A DNA stretch of 64,000 nucleotides, from the NCBI GenBank assembly GCA_035293765.1, contig DATGMF010000079.1, forward strand, positions 62,001 through 126,000. Direction: 5' to 3'. Origin of the DNA: DASRHT01 sp035293765. GTDB taxonomy: Bacteria > Chloroflexota > Ktedonobacteria > Ktedonobacterales > Ktedonobacteraceae. Positions 36,758-44,907 of this stretch are shown piece by piece. The translations under genes were made by a program, and so were the position numbers. Below the pieces are notes generated by a model. That model had not been told where the DNA came from. It did no database searches and saw only the letters and a program-made list of their open reading frames with translations. Position 1 is the first letter of the stretch. The number at the start of each line of letters is the position of its first letter.

Positions 36758-37200
36758 TGTTCTCTCCCCTGAGACCGGGTATGAAGCTGCAGGTCTTGAC
36801 TCTTGTCCTTGCAATACCATATCACCCTTCAATCACGTACACTACCCATAATGTCATTTAATCACGTATATCATAGTATACAATACTCACAATGTACTTA
36901 CCGTTCGCTTAAATTATTGGTCCATGATTCATAAAATCGGTCAGCTAAAGATGACTTTCAACGCTCAAGGCTTTTTCATGCCACAAGCTTAACAGAATCC
37001 TGCTATTGTGTCCAGGTAGAAACGAGGGATGATCAAGAAGTAATCGTAATATGAATGGAGACTCAATACCTTCACTAGCTTGGATATGCTTAAATATAGG
37101 AGCAATATGAAAGAAGCAATCATTCCACCTTTCATGCTATGTTTAGCACAGAAGTTTTCCATTGAAAACGAGTAAGTCAGTAACAAATCAGGAGGAGACG
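36758..37200. other. AT-rich gap with short direct repeats ahead of the SARP gene
   Basis: About 380-440 bases without a gene. AATCACGTA occurs at 36831-36839 and again at 36860-36868 (29 bases apart), close to the SARP gene start. On the minus strand a weak promoter can be read as TTGTGA (36887-36892 on +) and TATACG (36865-36870 on +) with a 16-base spacer. The spaced repeats could be binding sites for the regulator itself. The remainder up to 37200 is AT-rich with nothing recognisable. Confidence 0.35.
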
Positions 37201-37902
37201 ATGCAACGAGCCTTTTCTACCGAGAAGCCATTATATCAGCAACTCTTTGAAGTACACTCCTATCCTTTCTACCTGCTTGTTGGAACCTGCTTGATTTCCG
37301 TAGGAATCATTTTCGCTTCCTGGGCACTCAACTGGGCACTGTGGGGAGTAGGTTTGCTGATCCTGGCTGCCTGGTTGCCGCTAGTCTTCTCGACGATGAG
37401 CGCACTTTACCGGCTGCACCGTTGGCTGGCACTGCTCTACCTGCTTGTTGTGAGCCAAGCGGGGCATATGATCGAGCACCTCGCTCAGATGGTCCAAATC
37501 CATATTTTGGGCTGGGTCGGCCCGAAAGCCAGTGGTATTATTGGCGCACTCAACGTCGAATGGGTGCATCTGACCTGGAGTTCCTGGGTGCTACTGTTAG
37601 TAATGATCCTCCTCTTCCCCTTTCGACGTAATGTCTGGTTGTGGATGCTGTTCATTTTTGCCATTTACCATGAAGCGGAACATATCTATATTGTTTCCAT
37701 CTACGTCAAGACCCACATCGCTGGCAATCCTGGCCTTTTGGCTCGTGGAGGATTGATTGGGGGAGGGCTCCCAATTAACCGCCCAGATCTACACGCGATC
37801 TATGCAGTTCTGGAAGAAGCGATGCTGATAATGATCTATCTTCAGGAGAGAAAAACTATCGGGAGCATTTCTCAAAGAGTCGCTCGAACTGCCGTGGTCT
37901 AG
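37201..37902 (+). CDS. Uncharacterised His-rich polytopic membrane protein
   Basis: 233 residues from ATG 37201, preceded by CAGGAGGAGACG; the upstream frame is not supported. About six hydrophobic helices. Conserved-looking histidines sit at helix ends: RLHRWLALLYL, AGHMIEHLAQMVQIH, VEWVHLTWSS and IYHEAEHIYIVS. Pairs of H-x-x-x-H and H-E-A-E-H in membrane helices are typical of metal-binding (heme, diiron or zinc) integral membrane enzymes such as desaturases and hydroxylases, but I do not recognise a family. It is followed at 27 bases by the DinB-like gene. Function unknown. Confidence 0.75.
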   Translation: MQRAFSTEKPLYQQLFEVHSYPFYLLVGTCLISVGIIFASWALNWALWGVGLLILAAWLPLVFSTMSALYRLHRWLALLYLLVVSQAGHMIEHLAQMVQIHILGWVGPKASGIIGALNVEWVHLTWSSWVLLLVMILLFPFRRNVWLWMLFIFAIYHEAEHIYIVSIYVKTHIAGNPGLLARGGLIGGGLPINRPDLHAIYAVLEEAMLIMIYLQERKTIGSISQRVARTAVV

Positions 37903-37928
37903 TTGCTTTTTCACAAGGAGGCTTCATC

Positions 37929-38402
37929 TTGCAACACATCGACATGAAAGCGATCACAACCTCAGCAATGGTATCTGTCATCGACCAGTCCTGGAGCCAG
38001 CTAATGGCTATTCTGGACAAGTTTGAATCTGTGCTAGATGCTGGTCCCGATGCGGGCGGATGGACTGCGCGCCAGGTGCTCTCGCATGTGGTAGGGAGCT
38101 GGCAACGTGTCCCCATCCATACCGCCTTCTTCCTCACAGGTCAGCCTTCTGTCCCCATCGTTTTCGGGGATACTTTCTGGATGCCTGAGTGGGAGACCGC
38201 TCCCATCGAGGCTTTCAAATGGGCCCTTCAAGTTGCCTATGAAGGCAGCAAAGCATTTATTCGTCAGCTCACAGCAGATGATCTGGCCTGTACTTGTCGC
38301 ACGCCGCTGGGAGAGATGTCATTGGGCGAATTTCTCATGACCTGCTATGTCTTTCATATCGGCGATATGCACATCAGCCAGATGGATGCTTTCCTATCTT
38401 AG
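37929..38402 (+). CDS. DinB-family (DinB/YfiT-like) helical-bundle protein
   Basis: 157 residues. TTG 37929 is seven bases after a perfect AAGGAGG; ATG 37944 is possible but has no better site. Four-helix-bundle features: SVIDQSWSQLMAILDKFESV, AGGWTARQVLSHVVGSWQRV with the metal-type His, SLGEFLMTCYVFHIGDMHIS with two further histidines. The three His positions fit a DinB-type metal site (H-x-n-H-x-x-x-H). Family members include thiol-dependent enzymes (mycothiol/bacillithiol transferases), so detoxification is possible. It is located with the membrane protein at 37201. Confidence 0.82.
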   Translation: MQHIDMKAITTSAMVSVIDQSWSQLMAILDKFESVLDAGPDAGGWTARQVLSHVVGSWQRVPIHTAFFLTGQPSVPIVFGDTFWMPEWETAPIEAFKWALQVAYEGSKAFIRQLTADDLACTCRTPLGEMSLGEFLMTCYVFHIGDMHISQMDAFLS

Positions 38403-38425
38403 AAAGAGGAAACACCGTGTTAGCA

Positions 38426-38587
38426 ATGGAATCTGGGATTATTCAGTTTACACGGAGCGACCAGCGCATCCAGACCTTGCTACAAACGCTTCATGCCATA
38501 GCTGATCTCAAAGCAACAAAATTCTTGCTTGGCTGGGATCAGCAAACCACTATGCCTCATGGGTGCCCCACCTTTGCTCAACCTTGA
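38426..38587 (+). pseudogene. N-terminal stub of an M32 carboxypeptidase (Taq type)
   Basis: About 53 codons (ATG 38426; GTG 38417 also possible) match the start of carboxypeptidase Taq: LLQTLHAIADLKATKFLLGW and DQQTTMPHG. The metal-binding HExxH and everything beyond is missing. The frame runs into an IS630-type remnant, so the peptidase gene was probably cut by that element and its remainder lost. Confidence 0.7.
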
Positions 38588-38870
38588 GCAGCAAAAAGAG
38601 CTGGAGCAGGCATTAGCTCATCCTCCTGCCGATGGTGGTCCCCAAGGTGGCAGCCTGGATGCAAGACCGTTTAGGCCGACCTGTGGACCCTCGTCGCGGC
38701 TGGGACTACCTGCAGCGAGTGGGCTACAACAGTCCAGAAGCCAAGGTGGAACTCTGGAGTCAGGATGAGCACCGCATCGGTCTCAAGCCGATTCTACGCC
38801 GGGTTTGGGCCCGCAAGGGTAGCCGTGTCAGAGCTGTGGTGCGACTACGCTACCAAATGAAGAATCTATC
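38580..38870 (+). pseudogene. IS630-family transposase remnant (frameshifted, deleted)
   Basis: Two frames carry IS630-like pieces. LLNLEQQKELEQALAHPPAD gives the N-terminal helix-turn-helix entry; then, in another frame, PKVAAWMQDRLGRPVDPRRG and WDYLQRVGYNS give the rest of the DNA-binding part. A jump leads to VELWSQDEHRIGLKPILRRV, where D-E-H-R-I-G marks the first catalytic Asp region, and to WARKGSRVRAV. The middle and the last part of the DDE domain are absent. It is fused to the M32 stub upstream. Confidence 0.75.
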
Positions 38871-38935
38871 CCTCACATTTTGCTCTTTTTTTTGTCGTTT
38901 TATCTAGAGACAAGAGGATCGGAGCAGAGTTTAAA

Positions 38936-40291
38936 CTATCTCTGCGCCAAGGCTTGGAGCAGGATAGGCCGAGCTTCTGCCTGGAAATCCAACTGGGGAT
39001 AGCACTGCTTGGCAATCCCTTCAAATACGAGCAGCGAAAGAATAGCCATTGTGAAGCTGGGAGAACCACGCAGCCCGAATCGTCTCTGGATATCGAAGAT
39101 CTCAGCGACGAATGGGGCAACCTGAAATGCACTCGCTTTTGAGCCTGCACTCCTATTAATCAGTTCAATGATCGCACACTCAAATCCCTTCCGATCAAAA
39201 GTCGCCGTCTTATATGAGGCCGTTTCGTAGATAATACAAGCACAGTTTTTGCCAGAGTTGGTGGCAATATTCAAGAAGAATTTGGCGAATTGATGCCGAT
39301 CATCCTGATTCATTTTTGCGATGAAGCCGCTATCCAGAATCACCACCCGTCCCCCCTTGAGCAAGTAGAAGTTGCCGGGGTGCAGATCGCAGTGGATGAA
39401 ACCATCGAGAAAAATCATATGATATAAGGCTCTCAGACCAGTAATCAGTGATTGCTGGTACTCAGCTTCCTCCCAATCCAGCTCATCGATTCTGATAAGA
39501 CCATCAATGAATTCCATCACCAGAACTGCTTCGGTACAATACTCCTCAACCAGAGCCGGTATCTGAATCTGGCTATTGTGTGCAAACTGTTCTCGAAAAT
39601 GCTGGGTATTTTGTGCCTCTATCCGCAGATCCAGTTGTTGCTCGATGCAATTTCCAAGCTTATCCACCATCTCAACGACAGGAATCAATCGCATCGCTGG
39701 GATGCGAGCCAAGCACCGCGCCATGAATCGCATGAGGCGCAGGTCATTGCGCACCTTGCGGACGACCTGCGGCCTGCGAATTTTGACAGCGACCTGCGGC
39801 CCGCTCGCAAGCCTCGCCCGATAGACGCTTGCAATACTCGCACTGGAAATGGGGTGTTCTTCAAATTCAGTAAATATCTCTGTCTGCGGACGACCAAATT
39901 GTGCCTGAATAATGGCCGGAACAAACCGAAACGAAAACGGTTTCACACGATCTTGCAATTTGGTCAGAGGTGTTGTCACCTCCGGCGGGAAGAGGTCACA
40001 TCTGGTACTGAGGATTTGCCCAATTTTGATGAATGTTGCCCCCAAAGAAGCACACAGTTCGGCCATCGATTGTCCGAACAATGCCGTCCGGGAACGCTGT
40101 TTCCTCCCCACGCTGTTCAAGAGGAGTCGCACTGCCAGACGAACAGAGTGAAAGCAGAGGTGAGCCAGCACTTCAACCAGACGAAAACAGGCCAGATAAG
40201 GAGATAGAAGTTTCCTCGCCCTTTGGCCAAGCAATAGCGGCCTATTTGCAGAACCCGTATCTTGAGATACGAAAGTGCTTTCTTGAATCAA
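38936..40291 (-). CDS. ABC1/AarF/UbiB-family atypical protein kinase-like protein
   Basis: About 452 residues. I place the start at TTG 40291, five bases after GAGGAGG; TTG 40330 lacks a ribosome site. Family motifs: FIKIGQILSTRCDLFPPE (the KxGQ motif), PISSASIASVYRARL (Ala-rich nucleotide loop), QVAVKIRRP (VAVK), LVMEFIDG, FIHCDLHPGNFYLLKGGRV, and ILDSGFIAKM, where the metal-binding D-F-G-type motif reads DSG. In other organisms UbiB/Coq8 proteins support quinone biosynthesis; members also occur in natural-product loci with unknown roles. A hydrophobic C-terminal segment (FTMAILSLLVFEGIA) suggests membrane association. It is the last gene of the minus-strand block from 43961. Confidence 0.88.
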   Translation of the reverse strand: MIQESTFVSQDTGSANRPLLLGQRARKLLSPYLACFRLVEVLAHLCFHSVRLAVRLLLNSVGRKQRSRTALFGQSMAELCASLGATFIKIGQILSTRCDLFPPEVTTPLTKLQDRVKPFSFRFVPAIIQAQFGRPQTEIFTEFEEHPISSASIASVYRARLASGPQVAVKIRRPQVVRKVRNDLRLMRFMARCLARIPAMRLIPVVEMVDKLGNCIEQQLDLRIEAQNTQHFREQFAHNSQIQIPALVEEYCTEAVLVMEFIDGLIRIDELDWEEAEYQQSLITGLRALYHMIFLDGFIHCDLHPGNFYLLKGGRVVILDSGFIAKMNQDDRHQFAKFFLNIATNSGKNCACIIYETASYKTATFDRKGFECAIIELINRSAGSKASAFQVAPFVAEIFDIQRRFGLRGSPSFTMAILSLLVFEGIAKQCYPQLDFQAEARPILLQALAQR

Positions 40292-40393
40292 AGTCTCCTC
40301 CTCTATATTAAAGAAAGATCCGTCTTTCAATTGGAGTATACTGACCAGGAAAGAGGAAAAGCTTCTTTAATATTGCCTCTTTTTGAGAAGGAG

Positions 40394-40817
40394 TCAGCGC
40401 ACAGGAGACAATGTCACCTTCTCCAGCAAACCCAACGTCACTCGGAGCTTTTCACCAATCGGTGCTCGTCGCCAACCCCTTAAAATCGCCATCACCAAAT
40501 CATCAGTGAGCACTTTCGACACAACTGCGCCGTGGGCTCCCGTTCAATAGGTACATTGATTGATCGATGAGACAAATGCCGCAAAAAGCTCCCGCTCACC
40601 AATACTCCAGTCCGACGGTCCACGTACGGCTGCCTCCAGGAGGACCGAAATATGCATGCACTTCCTGTGGGAGCTGGCCGAGGAATGGTGTGGCATGGCT
40701 GCTGCATTGCGCCGCCTGTTCTTGGACAGCACGACGTAGCGTGGAAGCAGTTTCACCAGGACTCTCAATTATCGCTTCCATTGACTGCTGTGTATAGTTC
40801 ATGTAACAAGCAGACAT
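40394..40817 (-). pseudogene. Collapsed pair of carboxymuconolactone decarboxylase (AhpD-like) genes
   Basis: From 40817 one frame codes MEAIIESPGETASTLRRAVQ and GQLPQEVHAYF, the start of one CMD-family type. It switches frame to HISVLLEAAVRGPSDWSIGE and RELFAAFVSSINQCTY, the core of the second type, which is often its neighbour in other genomes. A TGA stop then occurs exactly where the second cysteine of the CxxC active motif belongs, and the same frame continues TGAHGAVVSKVLTDDLV, APIGEKLRVTLGLLEKVTLS to a second stop at 40394-40396. The C-terminus is missing. Frameshift, internal loss and truncation point to a pseudogene; a selenocysteine reading is discussed in the findings. Nothing else is seen between 40818 and 40962. 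Confidence 0.65.
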
Positions 40818-40962
40818 ATGATAGGTTTTGCCTCCTTCTTCGGAAGGGAATAAACGACAGACAGCGCTATGGAGTTGGCCCGTTTTTCTGGGTCAAGACC
40901 AAAGTATAGCCGATGTGCTACCAAAAAGGATGCAACGTTATGTTTGGAAAGTCACTTGCCCC

Positions 40963-41916
40963 CTAACCACGCAACGCCAGACAACGTTCTATGAGTTCTT
41001 TGCGGACTCGCGAGCGCCAGATTTCATAAGCCTGGGCGTTTTGGGGGAGCCCTTGCATACTTTTTCTAGAGAGAGAGACGCCTTCCTCAGAAGAGATTCC
41101 GCTCAGGATTTCACAGGCTAGATGAGTATAAGCTACCTGATTGCCGGCTTGGTTGCGAGCCATTGCCGCAAAAACCGCTCCCTGTGCCAGATGAGCTCGA
41201 TCTCGCCCAGCAGCCTCCCGTAATACTTGCAGACAGTCGCTTTCTACTCTTCCTGCATAGGTGCATGCGACTCCCACTCCGCTCCAGAGGTCACTTTGCC
41301 GAGATGAGGGAAAAGCGTGAATAGCTGTAATCAGTTGGTGAACGTCAGCTCCTTTAACAAACCAGAGACTTCTCCCCAGTCCCTGATCAAAAGCAGATAG
41401 CGCATAACCTGAGAGGCGTGCTGGCCGCGCTTGCTCCTGGAGATAGCGTCGCCAACAGGAAAAACCTTGAGAGAAGCCGTAGCCATCGATTACTAACCAG
41501 GCTAGTAAGGGATCATACTGGCTCATGAAGCGGATCGGGTTGCGGGGCAGCGATTTGAGCGTCCAACCTGCTCCAATATGCAGCGCATAACTATGACTCG
41601 CTCCAGGCCCTTGGAGGAAAGCCTGGAAGCGTCGTTTCCAGGGGAAAAAAAAGTCGAAGCAGGTGAGCGCCAGAGCTGCTCCTTCAAAGGCGAAGCCGCG
41701 AAACTCCCCTTCAATGATCTGAAGAGAGGGCAGCAGCACCTCAAACCGGTCATCTTCCAGAACGGCATGATAGCCGTGCAGAAAAGCATGCACAATGCGA
41801 TGAAATTGTTCGTGTGCCTGGGATTTTCCTCGATGAAAGCCTGGGTGTCCGAACGTCGTCTTCTCAAACGAAGTCCCTAAGAGGGTTCTTCGTAGCGTCC
41901 CAAGCGAGATCTGCAT
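40963..41916 (-). CDS. DUF1702 protein, full-length second copy
   Basis: 317 residues from ATG 41916 (GAAAGAAGGAAAG upstream). The N-terminal MQISLGTLRRTLLGTSFEKT and FHRIVHAFLHGYHAVLEDDR with FRGFAFEGAALALTCFDFF are typical of DUF1702 proteins. The C-terminal two thirds match the truncated copy at the window's left edge, at roughly half to two thirds identity by eye. The family is found in enediyne loci and has no assigned reaction. Two copies at the two ends of this locus suggest either separate roles or a duplication. It is in one minus-strand block with the FAD enzyme and SnoaL-like gene. Confidence 0.9.
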   Translation of the reverse strand: MQISLGTLRRTLLGTSFEKTTFGHPGFHRGKSQAHEQFHRIVHAFLHGYHAVLEDDRFEVLLPSLQIIEGEFRGFAFEGAALALTCFDFFFPWKRRFQAFLQGPGASHSYALHIGAGWTLKSLPRNPIRFMSQYDPLLAWLVIDGYGFSQGFSCWRRYLQEQARPARLSGYALSAFDQGLGRSLWFVKGADVHQLITAIHAFPSSRQSDLWSGVGVACTYAGRVESDCLQVLREAAGRDRAHLAQGAVFAAMARNQAGNQVAYTHLACEILSGISSEEGVSLSRKSMQGLPQNAQAYEIWRSRVRKELIERCLALRG

Positions 41917-42148
41917 TCGCTTTCTTCCTTTCTGGCATGCGTGCCGAGAACCGATTAAAGAAGATAACGAAAATTACTCTACCTCATGGGACGTTTGCTG
42001 GCTTCTTCTCCTTTGCTTGAAATACTAGCCACATGCTTTCTCCGTTCAATCGCGCATGCACGAAGAAGAAAACAACAGCAGCAACAAACGCGTCTCACAT
42101 AGCTACTGGGGCAGCAGAGCCCCCCCTTTCTCTCCAGGTCATCTGTTA

Positions 42149-42607
42149 CTAATACTCATGGGGGTGAAAGAGCCGCCAGCCTTTGAAATAGAGAAGGACG
42201 CTCACAGCTCCTAGACGAGATTGCATCAAGGGGCCGAGAATAAATGTATAGTTGGTACGTTTCGTCCAAATCTCCACAATTTTTCCATTATCTATTTTAT
42301 AGGTAGCAGAGATAGCATGAGAGAAGATGACCTCTCCTTGACGCAATCCTTTCCAGCGCCCAGAGGCGGTCACGCTCTCATCAGGATTGACGACGATTTC
42401 CTCCAACAGCGCCTCCAGCAGCCTGACCTTTCTTCGGGAGTTGATAAAACGGACCCAATGCATCCAGATATCTCTTCCATGAACGGTATACTGATCCAGA
42501 TGTGAGATAACGTCCGCACTAATCAGCTCACTGGCAAGAGCCAGATCTTGCTTCTCTACCAAAAATGGAAGAAGGCGTTCAACGATCTGCTTGTTCTGCT
42601 CTCTCAT
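42149..42607 (-). CDS. SnoaL/NTF2-like small protein
   Basis: 152 residues from ATG 42607, overlapping the end of the FAD-enzyme gene by 29 bases, so the two are co-transcribed. The cone-shaped NTF2-like fold is suggested by NKQIVERLLPFLVEKQDLAL, ELISADVISHLDQYTVHGRD, and the later HAISATYKIDNGKIVEIWTK. Related proteins are polyketide cyclases (SnoaL), ester cyclases, and the SgcJ-type accessory proteins of enediyne loci that raise PKS product yield. Which of these applies cannot be told. Cytosolic. Confidence 0.82.
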   Translation of the reverse strand: MREQNKQIVERLLPFLVEKQDLALASELISADVISHLDQYTVHGRDIWMHWVRFINSRRKVRLLEALLEEIVVNPDESVTASGRWKGLRQGEVIFSHAISATYKIDNGKIVEIWTKRTNYTFILGPLMQSRLGAVSVLLYFKGWRLFHPHEY

Positions 42608-43961
42608 GCGTAATACCTCTGACCGGAACCGTTTTTAAATATTTGAGCTCACGGGTACGTTGAAAGATATCTTCAGTTTGCCTGGAAAGCTCAACCTTAA
42701 TGGCCTGGCAATAGCCTTTGACCGATACGATGCGAGAAAAAAGCCAGCCGAACGCTCTATTGATCTTCTTCCTTCTCAGGCGCGTGGACTTGCAGACACG
42801 TCGGAGATTGGAGCTTACCAGCTCGTCTGCTTTTCCAGCGACCTTCTCTACCGTGAGGAGGGAAGGGTCCGTATACACGAACCAATCAAAGATACGATGA
42901 AGCTGTAATAATCCCTGTAAGTGATCCTGGTAAAGTTGTCCGATCTTTTCGGGATTCTGAAGCATCCGAACTGCTATCTGAGCGGCAGAAAGCGCCATAC
43001 CAACTCCCGACCCCGACATCCACCAGATTTGACAGTATGCTGTCCCCACCAGCAGCCAGTTTCCTCCATATGCACGCTCATGAAGAAAGAAACGATGGCG
43101 TAAGTTCATTACGGTGCCAGAATGAGGATAGCGCCTGCGATAGTGGAGGCCTCGTCGTGCGTACGCCTGTTCTGCAATAGTGAGCAATTCTTCATTGCTC
43201 AGCTTCTCTTCGCTCGCCTTCACCTGGATACCAATCGAGACATAGCTTCCTAAGGGGATGCACCAGACTAGCCCCTGGAGCCCATCATGGTCTTTGGTAA
43301 GAGCAATGATATTGGTTGAGTCTTCCCACTCTTCACAGTAGTTCGGATCATCGTTGCGTGCATGATAATGCGTATAGACGACCCGCTGCTCGTCGCCTAT
43401 CATCTGGCAGGGAATATGCGCCTCCTGGCCAATAAGCCTTCCGTGATTGGTCGCGTCGAAGACATAGGATGGGTATAAGATGTCTCCATTAACGAAGCAG
43501 ATCTGCGTAATCTTATCGGTAGATGTATCATAGGTAACGCCTTTCACTCGTTCACGAATCTGTGTACAGCAGGGACTGGCAGATACGCGTTGATAGAGCG
43601 CCTCGTCGAAGCCCAGCCGATCAAACTGGATCAACTCCGCAGGCGTTTGATAACCCAGCAAGGCAAAAAAAAGACGGGCAATCCTGCTTATACGGCCCCG
43701 AGCAAAGGTACAAATAAATGTGTAATCCCCAAGATAGCCCACCGAGTATTTCTTTGGATAGTAGTACCGAGAGAATTCCGGGAAGAACTCTAGGAGGCCA
43801 AGCGTCCCATCCAGGTTGAGAGACTCACCCAGGCGAGGAAGTTGATTAGGAGGTCCCCCGATCATCACATGAGGAATGTGGGCCCTGGAAAGCATAAGAC
43901 TGATCATCATACCACTGAGACCTGAACCAATGATTACTGGCTGGCCTTGAAGATGGTTCAT
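42579..43961 (-). CDS. FAD-dependent monooxygenase / halogenase-like enzyme
   Basis: 460 residues. Three ATGs follow AAAGGGG directly; the third (43961) has the best spacing. N-terminal FAD motif VIIGSGLSGMMISLMLSRAH, middle segment YPSYVFDATNHGRLIG, and GVGMALSAAQIAVRML near residue 345, where flavin enzymes bind FAD pyrophosphate. GLVWCIPLGSYVSIGIQVKA resembles the W-x-x-x-P region of tryptophan-halogenase-like proteins, but a clear halogenase WxWxIP is not complete (W-C-I-P). Geranylgeranyl-reductase-like enzymes are another possibility. First gene of the minus-strand block; probably a tailoring oxidase of the enediyne product. Confidence 0.88.
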   Translation of the reverse strand: MNHLQGQPVIIGSGLSGMMISLMLSRAHIPHVMIGGPPNQLPRLGESLNLDGTLGLLEFFPEFSRYYYPKKYSVGYLGDYTFICTFARGRISRIARLFFALLGYQTPAELIQFDRLGFDEALYQRVSASPCCTQIRERVKGVTYDTSTDKITQICFVNGDILYPSYVFDATNHGRLIGQEAHIPCQMIGDEQRVVYTHYHARNDDPNYCEEWEDSTNIIALTKDHDGLQGLVWCIPLGSYVSIGIQVKASEEKLSNEELLTIAEQAYARRGLHYRRRYPHSGTVMNLRHRFFLHERAYGGNWLLVGTAYCQIWWMSGSGVGMALSAAQIAVRMLQNPEKIGQLYQDHLQGLLQLHRIFDWFVYTDPSLLTVEKVAGKADELVSSNLRRVCKSTRLRRKKINRAFGWLFSRIVSVKGYCQAIKVELSRQTEDIFQRTRELKYLKTVPVRGITHERAEQADR

Positions 43962-44105
43962 CATCATCCCCTTTCGTGTGATGCCTTTATCCAGGTCAAG
44001 AAGAGGCCACACCTTGTTTATGACGCTATTGACACTAGACCAGATTTAGGCTGTTCATTTGGAACAGCGCATGTACCGACTTCACATCCCCATAAGGAGG
44101 GAACT

Positions 44106-44395
44106 ATGTCTGTATCTAAGAAAAAGCGTACCACACCAGAGCATCCCCTTTCAACGTCAGAACAATCGTCTCCTCTGCTCCCGGAACAACAAGAATTTCA
44201 TCAGCATCTCCGAGCCCTGGCTCAAGGGGCTGTTGGGCTCGTGTTAGAAACGGTGATGCGCGATGAGTGAGATGCGTTCATGGGAGCGGCCTGGGGAGAA
44301 TGTTGTCCCAAGCGCCGAGGCTATCGTAACGGAACCTACACGCGCGGTCTGGTCACCTCTTCTGGTGGAAGCATTTGCGTCGTCAAGTGACTCAC
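44106..44395 (+). pseudogene. IS256-family transposase remnant
   Basis: A well-placed ATG (44106, after AAGGAGGG) starts a frame with FHQHLRALAQGAVGLVLETV and MRDE. After an in-frame TGA it continues DAFMGAAWGECCPKRRGYRN and GTYTRGLVTSSGG: the N-terminal signature of IS256 transposases (MREE.DAFLGA, RRGYRNG). A second stop follows near 44393. The catalytic DDE domain is missing. Nothing recognisable remains between it and the insertion sequence at 44570. Confidence 0.75.
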
Positions 44396-44574
44396 AACCA
44401 TTTTTTCCAGACCATGGAACGACTCATGGATGCTGTTGTCTTCTTTTTTCGTGACATGGCTGCTTCTCCTGACCTCGTTTGTCGGGTGGCAGCATTAGCC
44501 GCATAAATTTTGCCGGTTTATTTAGTTGGATCTTTCTCTTATCGTTGGTACTATCCCAACGCCAGTATAGAGGG

Positions 44575-44764
44575 GTGCAACTAACTCATAGCTAGAATTC
44601 ACGCTGGATACGTAGGTGTGATCGACTCGTCATTTCCAGCAATAGCAGCGCAACTAACTCCCGAGAAGAATCATCAGTGTTTCTTCCTTCATAAGAAGAT
44701 ACCGCTGCTTTTCTTCTCCTTTTTCTTTCCTTCCCCATTCTCGTATAACCAGCGCAACTAACTC
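44575..44764 (+). repeat. Three spaced copies of the TIR core in the IS left end
   Basis: GTGCAACTAACTC (44575-44587), GCGCAACTAACTC (44648-44660) and GCGCAACTAACTC (44752-44764) occur 73 and 104 bases apart, the last followed by ATCG as the first is by ATAG. Only one copy is seen at the right end. They may be extra transposase-binding sites or traces of nested or shortened element ends. Confidence 0.7.
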
Positions 44765-44907
44765 ATCGCTCGACTGAGCATTCCACTGCCAGAAGAGACA
44801 CCGCCATTTCTCCTACTTCCCTTGTTTCCTTTGACAAAGCAAAAACTCCTTTTGCAGAGTGTCTCTAAAAAAAACCACAACAGCGCACTCACGAAAGGAG
44901 TTTCCCC

